A stretch of DNA of 64,000 nucleotides, from the IMG/VR virus record IMGVR_UViG_3300021961_000063, positions 1 to 64,000 of that record; one strand, written 5' to 3'. The number at the start of each line of letters is the position of its first letter. Positions within the stretch are counted from its first letter, which is position 1. A program made the position numbers and the translations under genes. The notes below the pieces were generated by a model. It did no database searches. It saw nothing but the letters and a program-made list of their open reading frames with translations, and was not told where the DNA came from. Positions 58,388-64,000 of this stretch are shown here, in pieces. The DNA is from a virus.

Positions 58388-58690
58388 ATGAATTGTACAA
58401 AATGTGGTGAAGTAATTCCTGAGGGTAGACTTAAAGCACTTCCAGGAGCTAAAACATGCGTTGCTTGCTCAAATGCTAAAATGAAAGGTGTAGTAACAAT
58501 CATGAAGGGTGAGGGAGACCACACTTGGATTGAAACTATCCATTTAGAGCATGATGAATATAAAGCATATGTTGAAGCGGAAAATAAATTACGTAAAGCA
58601 GGTAATAAATTATTTGACTCTACGGACGAATCACCAGAAATTCCTTATGGTTTTAGTGAAACTAAAATAGATAAAACACCTAATGCCTAA
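58388..58690 (+). CDS. DksA/TraR-type C4 zinc-finger protein
   Basis: A 100-residue protein with an N-terminal finger CTKCGEVIPEGRLKALPGAK, then TCVACS, the CxxCGxxIPxxRL...C.xC pattern of DksA/TraR. The long coiled coil of DksA is absent, and the rest is acidic. Small members of this family bind RNA polymerase, so a role in host transcription takeover is plausible. It overlaps the next gene by 8 nt. Confidence 0.72.
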   Translation: MNCTKCGEVIPEGRLKALPGAKTCVACSNAKMKGVVTIMKGEGDHTWIETIHLEHDEYKAYVEAENKLRKAGNKLFDSTDESPEIPYGFSETKIDKTPNA

Positions 58691-59324
58691 AGCACGTCCA
58701 CTTTCAAAGGAAGAGATTGTAGCAGCAATGTCAAAAACCAAATCAGTACGTAGTGCTGCTAGGTATTTGAATTGCTCATATCAACACCTTAAAAAGTGGA
58801 TGAAATTGTATGATGGCGCTAATGGTCAGAGTTTATTTGAGGAACATAAAAACCAATCAGGTAAAGGTATTCCTAAATTTTTAAGCAATGCTCCGTTTGG
58901 TAGAAAAGAACCAGCAATTTTAGATATTATAAATGGCGTAACGGATCCCTCTAATTTTAATCCTCAAAAAATTAAATATAGATTAATCGAAGGTGGTTAT
59001 TTAAAAGAAGAATGTAATAATTGTGGTTTTCATGAACGTAGAGTATTAGATTATAAAATGCCCTTAATACTCCATTTTAAAAACGGAAATAAACAAAGTT
59101 ACAGATTAGATAATTTAGAAATGCTCTGCTACAACTGCTATTTCCTTTCAGTTGGAGATTTATTTACTGGCAAACAAGTTGAACAAATGGAAGACCATAC
59201 CCCAAGTAAAGAAAAAGAACCAGATTGGGAAGTAGATGATTACACACAACAACGACTAAAAGAATTGGGATTATATGATTCTAAACCAGATGATGATCCT
59301 TATGATTTGGTATCTAGACTCTAA
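58683..59324 (+). CDS. HTH/HNH-like DNA-binding protein
   Basis: A 213-residue protein. An N-terminal helix-turn-helix (SVRSAARYLNCSYQHLKKWM, near 19-38) precedes a zinc-finger HNH-like region: CNNCGFHERRVLDYKMPLIL, then HFKNGNKQSYRLDNLEMLCYNCYF. The HFKNGN.....LDNLE.LC.NC pattern is that of phage HNH nucleases, but the catalytic second His (NCH) is Tyr. It may therefore bind without cutting. Acidic C-terminus. Confidence 0.68.
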   Translation: MPKARPLSKEEIVAAMSKTKSVRSAARYLNCSYQHLKKWMKLYDGANGQSLFEEHKNQSGKGIPKFLSNAPFGRKEPAILDIINGVTDPSNFNPQKIKYRLIEGGYLKEECNNCGFHERRVLDYKMPLILHFKNGNKQSYRLDNLEMLCYNCYFLSVGDLFTGKQVEQMEDHTPSKEKEPDWEVDDYTQQRLKELGLYDSKPDDDPYDLVSRL

Positions 59325-59334
59325 ATATTTATAA
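59324..59334 (+). promoter_or_regulatory. Putative late promoter box AATATTTATAA
   Basis: AATATTTATAA begins at the last base of the upstream stop and lies 2 nt before the GTG at 59337. Confidence 0.4.
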
Positions 59335-59336
59335 TT

Positions 59337-59492
59337 GTGAAAAAGAAAAAGCACGATAAGTTGGTTAAAGATTACGATAAACAAAAAGAAAAACATCTTG
59401 AAAAACTAGCAACTAAAAAACTAAAAGATCAAGATAAAACCGACCACTTACGTACAAAATATATTGACACGGACTTTTTAAACTTATTTTAA
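59337..59492 (+). CDS. Small Lys-rich protein
   Basis: A 51-residue basic protein, GTG start (KKKKHDKLVKDYDKQKEKHL), ending YIDTDFLNLF. Charged throughout; may bind nucleic acid. It ends one base before the next ATG. Function unknown. Confidence 0.5.
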   Translation: MKKKKHDKLVKDYDKQKEKHLEKLATKKLKDQDKTDHLRTKYIDTDFLNLF

Positions 59493-59493
59493 C

Positions 59494-59802
59494 ATGGCAG
59501 GCGAAATTACAGTCAACAACACCGAGGAATTTCAGGAAATGGTTGACAGAAAAGATTTTAGAATAGCAAAAGCAATTGTTGAGTCTATTCTAGACAATAT
59601 AGAAACTAAAAAACGTAATATTCACATATTATCTGTGGCCTGCGTAGAAGATAATGCTATCTATGATTTAACTTTAGATAGAAAATTCTTCGCTGATACC
59701 TTAGAGGAAAATTTGAGATATTTTATTGAGCAAGAAAAATACGAAGAATGTCAACGTATTGTAGAAGCTATCGATAAACTAAAAAAGAAAAAATCTTCTT
59801 AA
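59494..59802 (+). CDS. Hypothetical protein
   Basis: A 102-residue protein: AGEITVNNTEEFQEMVDRKD, then helical segments IAKAIVESILDNIETKKRNI and RYFIEQEKYEECQRIVEAID, ending in a lysine run. Likely an alpha-helical adaptor. No family recognised. Confidence 0.55.
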   Translation: MAGEITVNNTEEFQEMVDRKDFRIAKAIVESILDNIETKKRNIHILSVACVEDNAIYDLTLDRKFFADTLEENLRYFIEQEKYEECQRIVEAIDKLKKKKSS

Positions 59803-59808
59803 TTTAAC

Positions 59809-59839
59809 TTGATTCTTTAAAAGTCAAATATTATATTGA
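59809..59839 (+). promoter_or_regulatory. Host-type promoter TTG-N20-TATATTGA
   Basis: TTG at 59809-59811, 20-nt spacer, TATATTGA at 59832-59839, then CAACAAAAATAAGTT and ATG at 59855. Confidence 0.65.
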
Positions 59840-59854
59840 CAACAAAAATAAGTT

Positions 59855-60421
59855 ATGTTTTACAAGTATGACAACGAGTGGCTGACCTGGAAAAAGGATT
59901 GGAAAAAACTCAAAATCTCCTTAGGAGTAGTTGGTTTACTTATCGTAGGTTCATTTGTAGGTGGACGTTACGCTAAATTTGAAGCATTAGATGATTTGGA
60001 AAAAGAAATCCTAATCCTAGATCTACAAAACGAGAGAAACCGATTCACTGAGGAAAAATTCATTGATGAGCTTAAACGATTGAATGTTAAGTATCCACAC
60101 ATTGTAATGGCTCAATCAATTTTAGAAACCGGACATTGGAAAAGTCAAGTATTTAAAGCAAATCACAATTTGTTTGGAATGAAACAAGCAAACATTCGAA
60201 TTAATACTGCTAAAGGAACTAATTTGAATCATGCTTACTATGATAATTGGCAGGAAAGTCTTTATGACTATGCTTTCTATCAGTGTCGTTATATGAGTAG
60301 TGTTCATAGTGAAGAAGATTATTTCTTAGCATTAGATGCTTCATACGCTGCTGCTGGAGGGGATTATTCAAAAGCACTTAAACAAGTAATTGAAAGAGAA
60401 AACATTAAAGCAAAATTCTAA
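59855..60421 (+). CDS. Membrane-anchored glucosaminidase, probable endolysin
   Basis: A 188-residue protein. A single hydrophobic helix near 22-40 (LKISLGVVGLLIVGSFVGG) follows a basic N-terminus, a signal-anchor layout. The C-terminal domain is of the FlgJ/glucosaminidase type: HIVMAQSILETGHWKSQVFK near 81-100 (the Glu in ILETG is the likely catalytic acid), then NHNLFGMKQ, YDNWQESLYDYAFYQ and YAAAGGDYSKALKQVIE. It would cut glycan strands of peptidoglycan at lysis. No holin gene is evident beside it. Confidence 0.8.
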   Translation: MFYKYDNEWLTWKKDWKKLKISLGVVGLLIVGSFVGGRYAKFEALDDLEKEILILDLQNERNRFTEEKFIDELKRLNVKYPHIVMAQSILETGHWKSQVFKANHNLFGMKQANIRINTAKGTNLNHAYYDNWQESLYDYAFYQCRYMSSVHSEEDYFLALDASYAAAGGDYSKALKQVIERENIKAKF

Positions 60422-60445
60422 TAATGAAGCCATGTATGTATAGGC

Positions 60446-60595
60446 ATGGCAGCAAAAAAATCATCATCAATAAGTGCATCTTCTTCCTATAAAGAGAAGC
60501 CTAAGAAAAACAACAAGGGAGTTCACGCTAAAACAAAAACTAGCAAATCTAAAAACTCCACTAATTACAAAAAGTTATCAGTAGGCCAAGGTTAA
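60446..60595 (+). CDS. Small Lys/Ser-rich protein
   Basis: A 49-residue basic protein (SYKEKPKKNNKGVHAKTKTS, then KNSTNYKKLSVGQG). Very similar short proteins with a VHAKTKTSKSKNS core appear in other Bacteroidota phages, from memory. Function unknown; may bind nucleic acid. Confidence 0.55.
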   Translation: MAAKKSSSISASSSYKEKPKKNNKGVHAKTKTSKSKNSTNYKKLSVGQG

Positions 60596-60596
60596 T

Positions 60597-60749
60597 ATGG
60601 GAGAGACATCACGATACACTAGAAGTAGAAGACAACAGAAAAAGTTTTCTAAGAGAATTAAACAAAATAACGAAGTTTTAAATAAAGCAAAAATTTATGA
60701 GCAAAAACAGCAACATGCAACGACTAGCCCAACTGAAGATTTGGCTTGA
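60597..60749 (+). CDS. Small basic hypothetical protein
   Basis: A 50-residue, Arg/Lys/Gln-rich protein (SRYTRSRRQQKKFSKRIKQ) starting one base after the previous stop. Its last 53 nt overlap the next small gene in another frame. Function unknown. Confidence 0.45.
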   Translation: MGETSRYTRSRRQQKKFSKRIKQNNEVLNKAKIYEQKQQHATTSPTEDLA

Positions 60750-60843
60750 GGACATGAAGAAAAACAACAGGTACCGCAGTCAGCAGAAGAAACAACCTAA
60801 ATGGCTTGTTCAAGTACTCAAGGATCTAGACGATGAAGATTAA
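60697..60843 (+). CDS. Small basic hypothetical protein
   Basis: A 48-residue protein (QRLAQLKIWLEDMKKNNRYR) with an acidic end (DLDDED). It overlaps both neighbours. Kept because it chains with the next gene by an 11-nt overlap; it could also be chance. Confidence 0.4.
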   Translation: MSKNSNMQRLAQLKIWLEDMKKNNRYRSQQKKQPKWLVQVLKDLDDED

Positions 60844-61009
60844 TGGAGGGGCTTTAGAGTTTTTCCAAAGCTTACCCGACGACATACTAATAAAAATTGC
60901 TATGTATGATTGGGAAGCACTAGAACGTTTATGTGTAGCTCTTACTTTGGATATTCAAATGCTAAGAGAAGAATATGAAAAAGAAGAAAAGAGAGATTTG
61001 GCTTCCTGA
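60833..61009 (+). CDS. Small hypothetical protein
   Basis: A 58-residue helical protein (FFQSLPDDILIKIAMYDWEA, then LERLCVALTLDIQMLREEYE) ending DLAS. Its stop codon lies inside the promoter of the next gene (the TTGGCTTCCTGA part). Function unknown. Confidence 0.5.
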   Translation: MKINGGALEFFQSLPDDILIKIAMYDWEALERLCVALTLDIQMLREEYEKEEKRDLAS

Positions 61010-61028
61010 ATCTCTCTTCTTATATTCA
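60998..61028 (+). promoter_or_regulatory. Host-type promoter TTG-N20-TATATTCA
   Basis: TTGGCTTCCTGA with TTG at 60998-61000, 20-nt spacer, TATATTCA at 61021-61028, then CGTCATAATAAAGGTT and ATG at 61045. Near-identical to the copies at 28404, 30437 and 63714. Confidence 0.75.
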
Positions 61029-61044
61029 CGTCATAATAAAGGTT

Positions 61045-61500
61045 ATGGCATTACACGAAGTAATAGAAAAACACGAAGTAACTATTTTAGGTCAACAGAT
61101 CAAGTATACAAATAAGTATATTACTTATACTGAGGGTACAATCCGTAGTTATAAACCAACACCAAGTCTATATAGTTGTTCAGGTCGTTTGTTCAAGTAT
61201 GATTATGAACATCAATTTGCTCCAACATTAGTTGTATTGAGTGGTCAAAAATACATTGTACCCACTTATCAAAAGGTACATAGTAAAACCGAATTAAGTG
61301 ATATTAATTGGATTAAACCTCAAGTTAAAGCACCAGTTGTTGAAAAAAATGAGTGGTTGTTCGAATCAAGTAGTGATCCAGGACATTTTTATAGAGTTAG
61401 ACAATCAGGAACAAAATATACCTGTAATTGTCCAGGAGTATGGCGCTCAAAAGATCGTCGTTGTAAGCACATCAAACAAGTAGAAAATGATAACAAGTAA
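61045..61500 (+). CDS. SWIM zinc-finger protein
   Basis: A 151-residue protein ending in a SWIM-type finger, CNCPGVWRSKDRRCKHIKQV (CxCx(n)CxH, about 126-145). SWIM fingers bind DNA or proteins. The N-terminal 100 residues are beta-rich (VTILGQQIKYTNKYITYTEG). It starts behind one of the strongest host-type promoters, so early expression is likely. Its stop overlaps the next ATG region by 14 nt. Confidence 0.75.
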   Translation: MALHEVIEKHEVTILGQQIKYTNKYITYTEGTIRSYKPTPSLYSCSGRLFKYDYEHQFAPTLVVLSGQKYIVPTYQKVHSKTELSDINWIKPQVKAPVVEKNEWLFESSSDPGHFYRVRQSGTKYTCNCPGVWRSKDRRCKHIKQVENDNK

Positions 61501-61702
61501 AAAACCATCAAACAAAATCGAAATCGATTTAGAAGGCCCTCAAGGTAATGCCTTTGTATTATTGGGTATTGCTAGAGATTTGTGCCGTAAATTAGATTTA
61601 GATTGGGATTCTATTCATTCAGAAATGACAAGTAGTGATTATGAGAATTTAGTTCAAGTAATGGACCACTATTTTGGAGATTTTGTTATAATGTACCGAT
61701 AA
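61487..61702 (+). CDS. Small hypothetical protein
   Basis: A 71-residue alpha/beta protein (IEIDLEGPQGNAFVLLGIAR, then LCRKLDLDWDSIHSEMTSSD, ending FGDFVIMYR). It overlaps the SWIM gene and the next gene (one base). Function unknown. Confidence 0.55.
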   Translation: MITSKKPSNKIEIDLEGPQGNAFVLLGIARDLCRKLDLDWDSIHSEMTSSDYENLVQVMDHYFGDFVIMYR

Positions 61703-62118
61703 TGGCAGAACGAGGTAGACCCAAAGAAACAGCACCAGTTCAACTTGATAAGTGGACTAGAGAAATATATCAAATACCTGCTAAACCCGAGTTGGGTTGG
61801 AAAATGGTATGGCATTATGATAATAACAAAAGTGTAAATGGTCCTTTTAAAACAGAAATAACTTATCCTAAAGATCAAAAACATAATAAAGTTAAAGCCG
61901 ATAAAGGTAAAGCATACAATGGACAACCTGTAGTAATGGTATTCAAAACATCAGAACGTTCAAATGCTAAAACTAAAATGAAAGTATGGAATAATGAAAA
62001 CATTGATTATATTATTTCAGCGAAAACATTACCTGGTGTTCCTGATAATGCTATTATTATGGAATGTGGGGTAGGTGAAAGTTTTATTAATACTTGGAAA
62101 CTAAAATACTCTTTATAA
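61702..62118 (+). CDS. Hypothetical protein
   Basis: A 138-residue protein, basic N-terminus (AERGRPKETAPVQLDKWTRE) then a beta-rich domain (GWKMVWHYDNNKSVNGPFKT, VVMVFKTSERSNAKTKMKVW, ECGVGESFINTWKLKY). The N-terminus resembles an AT-hook-like GRP motif. Function unknown. Confidence 0.55.
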   Translation: MAERGRPKETAPVQLDKWTREIYQIPAKPELGWKMVWHYDNNKSVNGPFKTEITYPKDQKHNKVKADKGKAYNGQPVVMVFKTSERSNAKTKMKVWNNENIDYIISAKTLPGVPDNAIIMECGVGESFINTWKLKYSL

Positions 62119-62134
62119 TATTTATAACAAAATA
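62117..62134 (+). promoter_or_regulatory. Putative late promoter, consensus 18-mer
   Basis: AATATTTATAACAAAATA, identical to the copies before tail tube, gp26-like and 12625 genes, ending 3 nt before the ATG at 62138. Confidence 0.6.
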
Positions 62135-62137
62135 ACT

Positions 62138-62821
62138 ATGGGAACTCGCGCATTAATCGGTTACTTAGATACCTCTGCTAAACCAATGACCTTAACCTCA
62201 ACTTACAACCATGCTGATGGTTATCCTTCAAACTTGGGCAAAGGTTTAAGAAATTTTTACAACGATGACGAAAGAGCAAAAGAAATTGCTAATGTAGGAT
62301 ATATTTCCTACTTAGATCCAGCAACGGGTGAATGGGAGGCTGCAAATAAAGAACAAGCTAGAGTTATTAGATTAGATAATGACTTTATAGAAGCCATGAT
62401 TCAAATTGCTTCTGAAATTGACTATAGGGGAGCTAATTATGGTTACATTTGGTGTCCTAGTGATGATAAATGGCATATGATTGAAAATAGAGAGGGAATA
62501 GCTGAAATGATTCCACAATTGGAAGAAGAATTCGAACATTTAAATCAATCAGAAGTAGATGAAGCTTACCATATTGGTGATAATAAAGAATTAATTCAAA
62601 AAGAAATGGAAAATAAAGAAAAAATTAAAGAAGGTGAGGACCAAGTTAGTTACTTAGCAACTGCCTTGTACGATGTTTGGAACAAAGGTTCACGCAAGGT
62701 ACCCGTAAACTTCGAAGATTTAGCTCAATCACTTGTTAATGGTATGTTTAGTGATAAAGCTGAAAATTTAGATGAAGCATTCATCAACCGAATGAAATAC
62801 AAAGCCGGTATTATTAAATAA
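62138..62821 (+). CDS. Hypothetical protein, late-expressed
   Basis: A 227-residue protein starting GTRALIGYLDTSAKPMTLTS, then TYNHADGYPSNLGKGLRNFY, an N-terminal pattern seen in phage proteins of unknown function. The middle has ASEIDYRGANYGYIWCPSDD and an acidic helix (ELIQKEMENKEKIKEGEDQ). It sits behind a consensus late-type promoter; a virion or assembly role is inferred. The C-terminus is helical. Confidence 0.6.
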   Translation: MGTRALIGYLDTSAKPMTLTSTYNHADGYPSNLGKGLRNFYNDDERAKEIANVGYISYLDPATGEWEAANKEQARVIRLDNDFIEAMIQIASEIDYRGANYGYIWCPSDDKWHMIENREGIAEMIPQLEEEFEHLNQSEVDEAYHIGDNKELIQKEMENKEKIKEGEDQVSYLATALYDVWNKGSRKVPVNFEDLAQSLVNGMFSDKAENLDEAFINRMKYKAGIIK

Positions 62822-62828
62822 AAACGTT

Positions 62829-63497
62829 TTGGGAAAATTTGACCTAAAAAAATACCTTGTCGAGAATAAACTTACTCGAATTTCTAGATTACTAGAAGAG
62901 GCTTTTGTATCCGCAAAAGGAGACATAGGTGGTTTAGATAATCCCCTTACAACAAACAACGCTGAGTTTGATGAGAGTTTAGATTCATTAATTGAACTTA
63001 CTCAAAAACTTACTCAAACAAAAGATTTAGCATCTACATTAAATTACTTACTTAAGTTTGGTTGGTCAATACTAGTAGATATCCAAAATGATAAACTAGA
63101 TGATGATGCTTATACTAATCTTTATGTTGAAACTGCTCAACTACTTAATAGTGGTGATTTAAGAAAAAGTATAGAAAAATTTAGAGACCATTTAACTAAG
63201 CTCGAAACACTTTATACCGGATCAGACATAGATCAGGAAATTGATCTCCCAACTCAAGATAAATGGGGATTAAGAGACTATGTTAAAGACATAAACACAG
63301 GTAATCCAAACTCAGGCAACAAACGTTTTGCTTTAAGAACAGCCCAACAAGTCCAAAGAGAATTAGATATTCTAAACGGCAAAATTGAAGGTCAAAGATA
63401 CTATCCTGGATACAGCAAAGAAGAAATTGAAGAGTTTAACAGAGCAATCCAATTAATTAAAAACGAATACTTAGCTTTATCGGCTGCTGAAAATTAA
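62829..63497 (+). CDS. Hypothetical helical protein
   Basis: A 222-residue protein, TTG start (GKFDLKKYLVENKLTRISRL), all-helical by pattern, with acidic patches (SLIELTQKLTQTKDLASTLN; LDDDAYTNLYVETAQLLNSG). No membrane segment. It begins 7 nt after the previous stop, so it probably shares its late transcript. A terminator follows at 63548. Family not recognised. Confidence 0.55.
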   Translation: MGKFDLKKYLVENKLTRISRLLEEAFVSAKGDIGGLDNPLTTNNAEFDESLDSLIELTQKLTQTKDLASTLNYLLKFGWSILVDIQNDKLDDDAYTNLYVETAQLLNSGDLRKSIEKFRDHLTKLETLYTGSDIDQEIDLPTQDKWGLRDYVKDINTGNPNSGNKRFALRTAQQVQRELDILNGKIEGQRYYPGYSKEEIEEFNRAIQLIKNEYLALSAAEN

Positions 63498-63547
63498 AAA
63501 CCTACCTTGTCAAGATATCATTTGGAATTATTCTAAATGAAAGAAAG

Positions 63548-63571
63548 GAGTGGCTTTGCCACTCTTTTTTT
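63548..63571 (+). terminator. Intrinsic terminator
   Basis: 7-bp stem GAGTGGC / GCCACTC with a TTT loop (63548-63564), followed by seven T. A TATATTTATGACATA sequence then leads to an ATG at 63588. Confidence 0.85.
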
Positions 63572-63572
63572 G

Positions 63573-63587
63573 TATATTTATGACATA
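63573..63587 (+). promoter_or_regulatory. Possible promoter box after terminator
   Basis: TATATTTATGACATA right after the terminator and before the ATG at 63588. No TTG lies 20 nt upstream, so its class is uncertain. Confidence 0.35.
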
Positions 63588-63725
63588 ATGAAAGAGCAAG
63601 ATAAATTTAGTGGTTTAAGTAAAGGTCAAGTGAAACAAATCATTCGACGTAATATGATTACTAAAGTAAAACCTAGTAAAAAGGTTTACTCTCGCAAAAA
63701 CTTAAAAAAAGATTTGGCTTCCTGA
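63588..63725 (+). CDS. Small basic hypothetical protein
   Basis: 45 residues from the ATG at 63588 (KEQDKFSGLSKGQVKQIIRR, then KVKPSKKVYSRKNLKKDLAS). An in-frame ATG at 63537 lies upstream of the terminator and is rejected. Its end, DLAS plus stop, is encoded by the conserved TTGGCTTCCTGA of the next promoter. Basic and helical; possibly DNA-binding. Confidence 0.5.
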   Translation: MKEQDKFSGLSKGQVKQIIRRNMITKVKPSKKVYSRKNLKKDLAS

Positions 63726-63744
63726 GGGATTGTTCGTATATTCA
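63714..63744 (+). promoter_or_regulatory. Host-type promoter TTG-N20-TATATTCA
   Basis: TTGGCTTCCTGA with TTG at 63714-63716, 20-nt spacer ending GTTCG, TATATTCA at 63737-63744, then CATAATAAAGGTT and ATG at 63761. Confidence 0.75.
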
Positions 63745-63760
63745 CGGCATAATAAAGGTT

Positions 63761-64000
63761 ATGAAAGAAAATAAAGAAATATTCCAAGAATTGTTCAATG
63801 TGTTAGAATCAAATAACATCGATATTGAACGTGATTGTGATTTTACTGATGGTAAGTTTGTTACTATCGATTCTCCCAATGTTAGATCAGGTTGCTATAA
63901 TGGTGTTGAAGGTTTTTATTTCAACAAATCCGATTATGGTTTCTTTGATGTTGAATTTGTCAAGTCATTGTTCCCTATGAACCTTCAAGGTAAAGAAATT
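63761..64000 (+). CDS. Hypothetical protein, 3'-truncated by the window edge
   Basis: The frame is open from the ATG at 63761 to the last base (80 codons visible): KENKEIFQELFNVLESNNID, then RDCDFTDGKFVTIDSPNVRS, then YFNKSDYGFFDVEFVKSL. Its ATG follows the AAAGGTT context of other early genes. Too little is present to name a family. Confidence 0.6.
   Translation, partial: MKENKEIFQELFNVLESNNIDIERDCDFTDGKFVTIDSPNVRSGCYNGVEGFYFNKSDYGFFDVEFVKSLFPMNLQGKEI

Noticed and set aside
5975-62134. Reading the late-type element as T4-style promoters firing on the minus strand (TATAAATA).
   Set aside because: Nearly all downstream genes are on the + strand, and the one minus-strand gene carries the element in the opposite direction, so orientation follows TATTTATA with the gene.
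63537-63587. ATG upstream of the terminator as start of the 63588 protein.
   Set aside because: The added residues are encoded by the terminator hairpin and its T tract.
1-64000. CRISPR arrays, tRNA genes, insertion sequences or attachment sites.
   Set aside because: No spaced direct repeats, cloverleaf-like sequences, transposase or integrase genes were seen on reading both strands; short tRNAs with unusual sequence could still have been missed.

Overview
The window is about 64 kb of a strictly lytic-looking, AT-rich tailed phage (or phage-derived contig) with a contractile tail and a T4-type replisome. Genes are packed with 1-4 nt overlaps, and all but one lie on the + strand. The host is probably a member of the Bacteroidota. 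Eleven intergenic regions carry a TTG, exactly 20 nt, then TAnnTT element, which fits the -33 TTTG / -7 TAnnTTTG consensus of the Bacteroidota primary sigma factor. Start codons mostly lack a Shine-Dalgarno and follow an A/T-rich GGTT or AGTT context. No terminase, portal or capsid gene, tRNA, integrase or CRISPR array was seen.

Layout. 1-5.96 kb: glycan operon with a GT-A-like protein, an HldD-like heptose epimerase, a sulfotransferase, a GT4 to iron-finger O-heptosyltransferase fusion, and an FkbM methyltransferase. 6-18.9 kb: tail genes (sheath, tube, a gp26-like chaperone with a probable programmed frameshift, tape measure, baseplate, LysM/gp53-like, hub with a CHAP hydrolase). 18.9-29.3 kb: replication and recombination (small family-A-like polymerase, gp32-like SSB, UvsX, RNase H-type nuclease, DnaB-like helicase, class II ribonucleotide reductase, RadA-like ATPase). 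29.3-30.4 kb: the lone minus-strand gene, a LamG adhesin. 30.5-40.8 kb: 7-deazaguanine DNA-modification genes (a DpdA-like transglycosylase, QueC, QueD, QueE, FolE) mixed with thioredoxins, a phosphoribosyltransferase, dCTP deaminase and fibre-like proteins. 40.8-44.1 kb: PolB and sliding clamp. 44.1-47.8 kb: Hsp20, GroES and GroEL. 48.3-51.8 kb: HNH nuclease, both clamp-loader subunits and a RecB-like nuclease. 52-57.8 kb: a second glycan operon (two GT4, one GT2, a sulfotransferase) followed by a sulfate-activation operon (APS kinase, HAD, HxGH nucleotidyltransferase, DUF2061). 57.8-64 kb: small accessory genes, an anchored glucosaminidase and regulators.

The genes suggest three linked programmes. 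FolE, QueD, QueE, QueC and the DpdA-like protein could place a 7-deazaguanine base in phage DNA. HldD, the heptosyltransferase fusion, the other glycosyltransferases, two sulfotransferases and the APS kinase could build sulfated, heptose-containing glycans on a virion or host-surface target. Two promoter classes appear to time expression. The host-like TTG-N20-TAnnTT class precedes replication, modification and regulatory genes. An AATATTTATAAC element, the reverse complement of the T4 late box, precedes most structural genes and also the single minus-strand gene, in that gene's orientation. All functions are inferred by reading the sequence; no database search was run.
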